From contig JAGMUV010000016.1 in assembly GCA_020744425.1 (NCBI GenBank), forward strand, positions 496,001 to 560,000: a stretch of 64,000 nucleotides of DNA. The letters run 5' to 3'. Below are positions 56,836 through 64,000 of the stretch, one piece after another; positions within the stretch are counted from its first letter, which is position 1; each line of letters begins with the position of its first letter. The position numbers and the translations under genes were made by a program. This stretch comes from Dactylonectria macrodidyma. Its lineage: Eukaryota > Ascomycota > Sordariomycetes > Hypocreales > Nectriaceae. Below the pieces are notes generated by a model. The model searched no databases and was not told the DNA's origin. It saw only the letters and a program-made list of their open reading frames with translations.

Positions 56836-57764
56836 CAGTGATGTAAATAGTGTGGCCGTAAATAAGACAATATCATATTCAATATCGTATTGGCTGCACG
56901 GTATTTTTATACCGTGCAGTGCAAGCAATACCGAAAACCGTGTAGTGCAGTGCAGGGACATTCAGATATCGTATAATATGATATTCATTCAGTGCAAATA
57001 CAGTGCAATACGGGTAATACGAGACGTCTCGTTGTACGCATCAGCCTCGAGCTTCCCACCCAATTTGACGAGTATCATGTCACGGTCGGCTTTACGGTGA
57101 AGCTTCACAGTAACTGCTGCCTGGGCTGCCGCGTGACTCAACGCTTGGGTTTTCAACACGTGTAGCAGACAATATCACGGGTTTCCTTTCTTTTCCTCTT
57201 CAACTTAGTTGTTCGTAGTCAATCCACTGCATTTCCAGCGCTTCAGGCCTGTTGACTGTATCATACCGTTACATATCAGAACTATACCAGCCCCAAGAAT
57301 CGATGTTAACGATGTAAAAAAAAACTAAAAAAACGAATCTGCAGAGTTTTATTATAATCGCTACTTTTACTTCGTTCTTGTACGTAGGAAATACGAGACT
57401 TTAGTTCCGTAGTAATGTTACCTACCTGTTTATACCCGTTAGCTCAACACAAGTGAGGTCCGGGAGAACGCCTTCTCAAGCGTTCTCATCATTTGGAAAT
57501 AGTGTGCTGCTGTATGTTGGCCTCGAAAATCCTCTTGTTTGGTCGAGCAGGCTGTCTTAAACCTCAATCTTTACATAATTAGTTAGTTTTATGCCGAGGT
57601 CATGTGGGTCTTTACACGCCGTGCGATATGATATTACAATACGATATCGCTCAAATACAGTGCAATACCGTATACCGTGCAGTGCAGCAAATTCTTAAAC
57701 AATCCAGTGCAGTGTGGAGTTGAAAAAATATCGTATACGGTATTTTGCATTATTTACTTCACTG
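56836..57764 (-). mobile_element. 929-bp hAT-type non-autonomous element, copy 2 (inverted)
   Basis: Same length as the 20790-21718 element and, in every stretch compared by eye, the same sequence in reverse orientation. The flanks are ATCGCGCC on the left and CCTTCCAT on the right, so no target duplication is present, unlike copy 1. It truncates the secreted-protein gene on its right. Confidence 0.9.
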
Positions 57765-58244
57765 CCTTCCATCCGTCTGTCCACGGCCGACCAAGGCTCC
57801 TGGATCGTAAAGGCATTTTGCCGTGGTGGTCAAGGTTTCCGATGCCGTCTTGGATGGCGAGATTACCAATGTTGTTTTTGTCTCCGCCATGAGAGAAGTT
57901 TTCGCTTCTTCACCTGCTTGTGTTGAATCAGTATTGTGTGAGGCCGCGGCTTCGGTTACTGACGCCGTGTGCAACGACGTCCTCGGCTGATCAAACTCTG
58001 CATCCATGCGTGCGGACTTTGTATTTGTTCTAGCGCTTTCTGCGAAAGCTGCGTTACTCGAGGTTGCAGGCGGGTCAGTTGATCCCTGTGCTTCTGACGC
58101 CGTTGACACTATGGCCGTAGACATTCCTAACCCCTTCATTACTAACGCCGAGCTCCGGCCCCGCTCCGGCTCCCTTATACCGTCACATTGAGTACACAAG
58201 GTGTGGACCAAAATGACCAAGGTCATAATAATAAATGACTTCAT
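57765..58244 (-). pseudogene. Putative secreted Ser/Thr-rich protein, 3' end cut by MITE
   Basis: From the ATG at 58244 the protein starts MKSFIIMTLVILVHTLC, a good signal peptide, then a Ser/Thr/Ala-rich chain (SSNAAFAESARTNTKSARMD, TSLMAETKTTLVIS). The reading frame enters the MITE and stops at once, because the TGA comes from the element's own CAGTGA end. The original C-terminus is lost. No Cys-rich pattern or known domain. It could have been a small secreted protein. The TATA box is at 58305-58311. Confidence 0.5.
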
Positions 58245-58304
58245 TTTTCCAACAATGTACTGCAATAAGATCACTATATGATCACCTAAGGGTTTCAACC
58301 CTCG

Positions 58305-58311
58305 ATTTATA
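58305..58311 (-). promoter_or_regulatory. TATA box of the secreted-protein gene
   Basis: TATAAAT on the minus strand, about 61 bp before the ATG. Confidence 0.45.
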
Positions 58312-59115
58312 TCCTCATTCTTAGTTATGAAGGCTACTAGTGGATGTTATTGAAAATCAGACGCAGCCTCATAGTCGCAATAACCTTTCACCTGTTGTGA
58401 TTAAAGGCTAATGCGACGTAAATCAGATTGGTTTTAGGTAACTGGTACGACCAATGTGGCACAAATCGGCGTCACGCAGATCTAGCGGTTAAATCTAATT
58501 TGAAGGTCCCCATCCTCCTGTCCTTGTCTATCGCCTCCTCCTCCATTCCATTGCTGTATCGAGTCCTTGCACCCGCCTCATTATCGATCAGCGGGTATGG
58601 CCCTACTAACATCTACTTGTTAAGTCATGACATCGCCAGGACGACTGATACGCCCGTATTTGCGGCTCTGTCGACTCGATCAAAATAGGATCGCAACCCG
58701 ACAACTTAAAGCAGCGATGATTCATTCTTTTCACATGGCTAACGAAACATTCGCGGATACACGAATAGTCTCCAAGGATGTATTGTACCATATATTAGGA
58801 AATTAAATGGGGGGTTATGTCTGCATGAAGCAGGCTGAAATTGGTGTGATGGTGATTACAAGCTCTGGGTTCTCCTACCGAAAATGGGTACAGTCTGTCA
58901 GATATCTCATCGGCTATGGCTAGGGTAAGAACGCACCGGTATCATGTTATCCTACTACTACTACTACTCTTACTACGACTACATAATGGGCTGGCGCCTA
59001 TCCTTTCTCCAGAATAACAAGCGGTAGTGATGTAGTCCGGTAAAAGTTCAGTTGTTATTATATGACGTTGCTTTTACGGACGAAATGTGGAGAGAAAACG
59101 AGAGGTCCTCTGCAC

Positions 59116-59173
<58 letters not shown>

Positions 59174-59838
59174 CCAGAAATGAATCGCTTTATGTATTAA
59201 GTTGAACATTTTAAATTTTAAATTAAATGTAGTTTCTAGCATGCGCGGGAGAGTTAACTTTCCAATGATGTATTTATCTAAAGAGCTGTAATTCGTCTAC
59301 CATGACCTTTGATATTCTTATAGAGTAAGCTTAATGGTACTAGACTCGGTTCGGCGGGTGAAGAGACCAAGGGAGTGGGTGATTAAGTTCGACATACGAG
59401 TAGAGTTACAACACCGAGTTTCATTTTCCTCAGGCTAGTGATCGTTGGCGAAGAGGCTTTCTACAGCAACTTTCCGTAAAGGCTAGTCTTCCCTTTCGTC
59501 TGCCAGTTGTGCTCGCATTTGTTCAATACTTGGAAGTTGCTCCCTGCGTTGACGCTGCTGTGATATCGGGTTCAGTTTTAAATGAAAACTCAATAGGTAT
59601 AGTTTATAAAATTTCGAGCGGACCGTTTTTCCTGTCAGGTATTGATGGTAGCGTCGAGAACAAGCGTCCTTGGTTCTACCCTCGAGCTGAGTCGAGATAT
59701 ATTAGTCCCACGTATTTCCTTTTTTCTGAAGTCGAATGATCCGCCTATCTTCCTCTTTCTTCCAATTACCTCTCTTCTTCTCTCTGTGGGTTCTCATATC
59801 AATTATTAGTAAATCAGGCTCCCTGATGTATAGCAAAC
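58312..59838. other. Intergenic DNA with triplet repeats
   Basis: Contains a short (CTA)n run near 58952 and the long (AGT)n run below. No gene supported. Confidence 0.4.
59117..59173. repeat. (AGT)n microsatellite
   Basis: About 19 uninterrupted triplets. Its reverse complement yields a spurious poly-Tyr frame. Confidence 0.95.
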
Positions 59839-60267
59839 ATGGATTGCGGTCTGCCAGTTTATATAGGCTACGTAGAACATGTTCATAACGGACGTTTCAT
59901 AAAATATAGGTCTATCTCAAGAATGGCCGTCTGTAAATCGGCCACTGGTGGGTGCTGTAACTACAAACATGCCCAAAGCAGGCCTAAAACAACCGAATCC
60001 CACCCCAATACCCAATCTGCATTTCATCTACCTGTTAAGAAGTTGCAGAGACTCGAGGAGTTATTAGGGCTATATATCAATGAGCCTGACCTTGCAATTC
60101 TCTGCCACAAGTGTAGGTTCGCACTGAAACCTGGCAGTGACCGCGTGTCGACACATCTGGGGAGAACTACAACGTCGCCAAGGCCCAAAACTAGCGCTGC
60201 CCTCAAATCAAACAAATCAAATCCAGAGTCATACCATCCCCCACCACGTAGAGCTCATCACCGGTGA
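59839..60267 (+). pseudogene. DUF3505-like zinc-finger protein, 5' fragment
   Basis: The ORF includes LEELLGLYINEPDLAILCHK and CRFALKPGSDRVSTHLG, the C-x2-C...H pattern of the fungal DUF3505 family (often labelled orsellinic acid/F9 biosynthesis cluster protein). Such proteins are common in subtelomeric or TE-rich fungal DNA. The frame then runs into the antisense hAT fragment at about 60240 and ends in a basic tail. A possible downstream part lies at 62609-62860. Confidence 0.5.
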
Positions 60268-60990
60268 CGTCATTGGCAACGTCAAGGGCGGCTCGAAGTG
60301 CTTCACGTGACGACGCGAAAAGAAATGCTTGAAGGGATAAGTTAATAATATGGAGGATACAGCGTATGCGGTGTCGTTTCGGACCCCAGTTGATCTACTA
60401 TAGATTAGACGCCTAGATAAGAGAATCAGGCACGACATGACGTACATGATCCCGCTTAAGCCTGGTTGACAAATGCTGCAAACACGTGTCGTTTGAGGTC
60501 GCATTATCGCCAGTGTGACAGCCGAGTTGATTCGTGATACCGTAAAGGACGAGTGTTGAGAAGATATGTCGAGACTGATGTTCACCAGAATGGCTGTGTC
60601 GAATTCTAGTAGACTCAGAAGTGCTCTCCTAGGCTGGTAATCCTTGTCAACCCATCGTGCACATACTGCTAGTACACCATGGCGATGTGGCGATGTCCAG
60701 AGATCAGATGAGATGTGGACCTTCGAAACGGCGCTCTGTAGCTTGGCCTTCAACTGTGACTGATATGGGCTAAAGTTTGCAGTAATATGACGCATTGCTT
60801 CATGTCGTGATGTCGTGATAAGGTTCTCAATCGCGGGATTACAGGCTAGCATGATGTCTTGCATCCCATCCCATGTAACTGCCGAAAAGGGCAGTCGACG
60901 ACGTGTGAGAAGGGCAACCATGCTCTCAGTATAGCGCTGGGGATTGAACACTCTACGGAGGGCTGATTCTGGTGGGTTTGCTATATAGTA
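60229..60990 (-). pseudogene. hAT transposase N-terminal half, frameshifted
   Basis: The minus-strand frame reads FNPQRYTESMVALLTRRRLP, NPAIENLITTSRHEAMRHIT and KVHISSDLWTSPHRHGVLAV. After one or more frameshifts it continues LGCHTGDNATSNDTC, RIRCILHIINLSLQAFLFAS and ALDVANDVTGDEL. These are hAT nuclease-core motifs (ISSDLWTS, D-N-A-S-N, R-C-x-x-H-I-x-N-L). The C-terminal part is missing, and the break coincides with the DUF3505 fragment. Confidence 0.75.
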
Positions 60991-61809
60991 ATCGCCGAGC
61001 CTAGCTTACTTTAATGGAGGACCAATGTCTGAGGATCGTTCCAGTACCGTATTATCCGAAGAGTTAATGATGTCGCTGTGTTTGCGCTTCGCATAGTGTA
61101 TGGCGTTGTCTTGTTTCGGATTTGGCCAGGCCTGATCAGAGGAACAGAGAAGACATTCATAGACCACTGCTCCCTTCGTTCTGCGCTTCCCCGATGGTCC
61201 TACCTGGCCCTAATTCGGATATGTCGCGCGGAATATGCAATTGAAGTTCAGGACCTCAGACGGTGCTGACTCTGCATCGACAGCAGGATCAATACTCACC
61301 TGAGACTGTGAGGTGCAATTCGCCGGTTGATCTGAGGAAGAGGCTATAATAAAGATAGTAGAGGTCCGAAATAATAGAGCATATTATATCTACACACTTG
61401 AGTTAGGCTGTAAAGTTGAGAGATTTAAAGACTCCGCAAACACAAAGTAGCTTCTTGTCAGCCGATAAGTTGAAATTTGGCCAATCAGAGCCGGCAGCTT
61501 ATCCTGATATCAGGATAAGGTGCCCTAGCTTTATCCGATATCTGGTATATATCATATATCGGGTATGGCGGGGTGGCGGGGATGATATCAGGATAGCATA
61601 TCAGGATAGGCAAGTCTGAGAGAGTCAGGGGTCGGCTTTTGGGGCCGACCACTTATATATATTTCTCTAGACTTTGGCTGCCTGGCCCAAAAAGCCTGGA
61701 AAAGCTTGATTTTTGGCAACTGGCGAAGTCTACTTTATCAACCCCCCAGGTATCTTCCACAAGACCACTTCCTACTCTTTAATCACCTTCTATTTGCCCG
61801 ATGTTATCT
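60991..61809. other. AT-rich DNA with GATATCAGGATA repeats
   Basis: At 61495-61612 several GATATCAGGATA and ATATCxxATATC motifs form overlapping palindromes. No gene supported. Confidence 0.4.
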
Positions 61810-62370
61810 CTAGAAGAGAAGTGTTTTTAAGTAAGCTCGGAATGACCATGCTCTATTGGTTTGAACTTGGGCAGGTTCCACCTGTCTTACTACTTCTTGA
61901 ACTCCCCGTTCTGCTGATTTTGGTCGGCCACTTGCGTCTTGTGTCATTAGATTAGAAGGAATCCATTGGGGTAATCCGACAAATGGCCCGGTTTTAGAAT
62001 CCCCAAGATCCTCTAGATAATCTCTCGGCACCACAGATATCTCCAACGTAAGGTTATCAACATCTGGACATGGGTCTATCGTAGCCCAACAAGTTTCCCT
62101 TCCAGGCAGCATAGTCCCCACCAAGTATAAGTCACCCATACAAACCCCTTTCGTTGTATAGCTTCTGATAATAATTCCTGTGGTATCATCGATGTCACAT
62201 TCAGGGATTAACTTAATAGTAATAGCAGAGCGGTAATGGCTGTGTTTATATAAACCAACATATTGGTATGTTGTTAAATATTCGGTCACCTTATACCTGT
62301 TAACTAGCCTTGGAGTATATCCTCCTGCAATATCAATCAAGAATGGGTTTTGACTTTCTTCTACCTTCAT
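61810..62370 (-). CDS. Hypothetical protein, 186 aa
   Basis: ATG at 62370 behind a 63-nt leader and a TATA box. The protein begins MKVEESQNPFLIDIAGGYTP and includes LTTYQYVGLYKHSHYRSAIT, CDIDDTTGIIIRSYTTKG and PDVDNLTLEISVVPRDYLED. The alternating hydrophobic pattern suggests a beta-rich globular domain. The last 40 residues (RGVQEVVRQVEPAQVQTNRA) look less conserved in character. No family recognised. It lies between TE remnants, but the frame is clean and the promoter is plausible. Confidence 0.45.
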   Translation of the reverse strand: MKVEESQNPFLIDIAGGYTPRLVNRYKVTEYLTTYQYVGLYKHSHYRSAITIKLIPECDIDDTTGIIIRSYTTKGVCMGDLYLVGTMLPGRETCWATIDPCPDVDNLTLEISVVPRDYLEDLGDSKTGPFVGLPQWIPSNLMTQDASGRPKSAERGVQEVVRQVEPAQVQTNRAWSFRAYLKTLLF

Positions 62371-62433
62371 TATTAAGTAAGAGATGATATGTAGTGAGAA
62401 CGAGAGAAGGCCAATCTACTGAGCCCGTCGTGT

Positions 62434-62441
62434 CTTTTATA
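62434..62441 (-). promoter_or_regulatory. TATA box of the 186-aa hypothetical gene
   Basis: TATAAAAG on the minus strand, about 64 bp before the ATG. Confidence 0.5.
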
Positions 62442-62608
62442 TTAGAGAGAGGTCCAGATCCAACCGCAATTAGTCGCGCATTCAGCTGGATGCTTGAAAC
62501 GCACTTGATGCACTGCAGCCAATTAGCGCCTTTTCTTCGAAATTAACTGCCCCCACCGTTGATTACTCGGTATTTGGACAGCCCGTTCGCCGCCCTACTG
62601 TAAAGAGA

Positions 62609-62860
62609 GTGACCAGTATCATCGTGAAAAGGCCGTTCGAAAGCACTCAGACCGACCACATCGAGGTCGCTGAACAGAGCGAGGCGACTCCATGGCTCCA
62701 ACATACTCGTTGGCCCGAGCTATTTCACAATCGGCCACTCAATATCATTACCGCCTCGGCACAGCAACTAGGTCCCGTGAGAGGTGAAGGTTACTTACGA
62801 CCGGATGGCTCCAGTCAAGAATTGATCTATATTTATCTGGCTATCCCTAATCTTTACTAA
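62609..62860 (+). pseudogene. Fragment resembling the downstream part of DUF3505-type genes
   Basis: The frame has no ATG start and reads ATPWLQHTRWPELFHNRPLN followed by IITASAQQLG. I associate TPWL-x-x-T-x-W-x-x-F blocks with sequence that follows the DUF3505 zinc finger in fungal multigene families. It may thus be the 3' part of the gene begun at 59839, separated by insertions. Weak evidence. Confidence 0.3.
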
Positions 62861-63069
62861 AGACACACCGCGCATCCAACACCTTAGTCAGATGACTAGA
62901 AAACCCCTCTCGAGAAAAGAGGGGGCCGGAGGCATCCTTGATCAAGAACAATCATCGTCTTTGGGCTCCACAATGCATTCATCCCTGTCAGTCTGATCGA
63001 ATTGACCGTATCGGATCCATCAGGATCCAACAGCAGTCTTGGATTGATCGACATATCGGCCAAGCGTTG

Positions 63070-63245
63070 CCGTACGCAGTGTTGCTAATAATATAAACAA
63101 TACGTATATTGGCAATATGGACCCCCTCGCAATAATATCGTATTGTCAAGAGGCTATATTGTATTACCCAATATGAACAGGACCCATATTGTATTGTATT
63201 GCCAAGAACCTAATATATTGGCAGTGTGACAATACATCCAATATA
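63070..63245. repeat. Subterminal AATATTG-type repeats of a hAT element
   Basis: Many CAATATATTG, ATATTGTATTG and CAATATGG motifs in both orientations lie directly downstream of a hAT transposase 3' end. This is the expected position for transposase-binding subterminal repeats. Confidence 0.6.
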
Positions 63246-63260
63246 TTGCACGTGACCTCA

Positions 63261-64000
63261 TCATTCAACTGCCTTAGCGAAAATCTCGTCACCTTGAAAA
63301 TCTCGTATCCCAAACCATGACTTCAGGCACTCCAATGCTTCAATTACATCACTCCCAAGTCGATTTCGACGGTCTGTAATCGTTATCTTTGCCCTAGAGA
63401 AGAGTCGTTCGGGCTCCGCAGGCATTGCAGGAATTGACAATATATCCACGGCCATCTTGCTCAGGCTCGGGTAGTTTTTCTGCTGTGTCTTTCTCTAGCC
63501 ACCATGCAAGGGCGCTTGTAAAACCATAAACCCGTTCAGACTTGCAATAACGCTCGTATTCGTCCGTGATGAGTGACGGCTGCAGATGCTTGTTCCGCCA
63601 ATTCAAGAACTCGTTCGTGGTCGCCGATGGGACCTCGCAGAGTGGAAGAGGTGATTCCACAGGTCTATATTCGTTCCACAGCGTCTCAAGCAACATCTTC
63701 GACGACTCAACCCACTCCTTTTTCCAATTCTCCTGGATGTAATGCCATTTATGCGAAGGGTGGAGCACGATAGCTGCAACGTAGGCAGGTGATTCATCCG
63801 TAAGGCGATAATACTTGTCCAGCTTCGCCCAGCCCGAGTTATACATCGGTGCCATCATCGGATCGTCGACATTTGCTTCCTTGCCGGCTTCGAATTGTGC
63901 TAATACAAAGTCTATAGCCAGGAGGACATTGTCAAGTGTTGCAAACGATGACTCGAGAGCCTTAGTCGTCATCTTCAGCTTCTCTAAGAAGAACTTGATC
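63261..64000 (-). pseudogene. hAT transposase C-terminal part, continues beyond the window
   Basis: The minus-strand frame enters from the right edge: ALESSFATLDNVLLAIDFVL, SPAYVAAIVLHPSHKWHYIQ, TSALAWWLEKD. After a 1-nt shift near 63485 it continues KNYPSLSKMAVDILSIPAMP and AEPERLFSRAKITITDRRNR, ending CLKSWFGIRD. This is the hAT core helix and dimerisation domain. The start lies beyond 64000. One frameshift is seen, so the copy is probably recent but inactive. Confidence 0.8.

Noticed and set aside
59048..59242. ORF with a long Tyr run
   Set aside because: Produced by the (AGT)n microsatellite read in reverse.
1..64000. CRISPR arrays, rRNA genes, prokaryotic operons
   Set aside because: Spliced genes and TE content are fungal; no regular spacer-repeat array or rRNA sequence was seen.

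Overview
The window is nuclear DNA of a filamentous ascomycete, most likely a sordariomycete and possibly Hypocreales. The reasons are short 43-146 nt GT-AG introns, with CTAAC-like branch points visible in several, and orthologues of FlbD/RCA-1 (conidiation MYB factor), Ric8 (G-alpha exchange factor), a Whi5/Nrm1-type G1/S repressor and a Fusarium-type galactose oxidase. Fungal NLR-type genes and a dense mixture of fungal DNA transposons fit the same picture. The taxon is inferred from gene content only. Spliced models were worked out by hand and each accepted model keeps frame across all its junctions.

Layout. At 0.2-5.2 kb lies a broken HeLo-domain gene, cut by a 412-bp hAT-type MITE with a perfect 8-bp duplication, followed by an apparently intact patatin/NB-ARC/TPR NLR of 1177 aa. 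At 5.7-7.8 kb is a 2.15-kb element with 24-bp terminal inverted repeats (TIRs) carrying a decayed DUF6589-like gene. The flbD-like MYB gene is at 8.1-9.0 kb. A gene-poor stretch at 9-14 kb holds two MITEs. A DUF7708/NACHT/ankyrin NLR with three single-base frameshifts lies at 14.0-17.0 kb. At 17.5-18.7 kb is a 1.25-kb element with 122-bp TIRs and an unknown 136-aa ORF.

From 19.5 to 34.6 kb the window is a transposon nest. It contains a Fot/pogo element bounded by TA and itself split by a 929-bp hAT-type MITE, a Helitron Rep-helicase gene with one internal TGA and one late frameshift, a small four-exon gene of unknown function, abutting Ty3 chromodomain and hAT remnants, a TTCGATTCGA-rich repeat, a pogo-like DDE-SAP remnant, and an internally deleted hAT element inside an unrecognised gene. 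Galactose oxidase (36.8-38.9 kb) is intact with all active-site residues. It is followed by an 899-bp element with 81-bp TIRs, a PDDEXK_10-like gene with a late frameshift, an apparently intact Tc1-type transposon (44.3-45.7 kb), the Whi5-like gene, a hypothetical ORF, ric8, and a very small glycine-rich protein gene (52.2-52.4 kb) with a TATA box.

The last 10 kb is again accessory. A 384-aa protein of unknown family at 54.0-56.1 kb is flanked by two inverted arrays of a GCGCA motif, and I regard this as the best candidate for an undescribed mobile element. A second, inverted copy of the 929-bp MITE truncates a putative secreted-protein gene. Then come DUF3505-like fragments, pieces of hAT transposases, a hypothetical 186-aa gene with a TATA box, and the 3' end of a hAT gene that runs off the window.

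Conserved housekeeping or regulatory genes (flbD, gaoA, whi5-like, ric8) therefore sit as islands in a TE-rich compartment with three NLR-type genes, two of them broken. No rRNA, tRNA or CRISPR was found.
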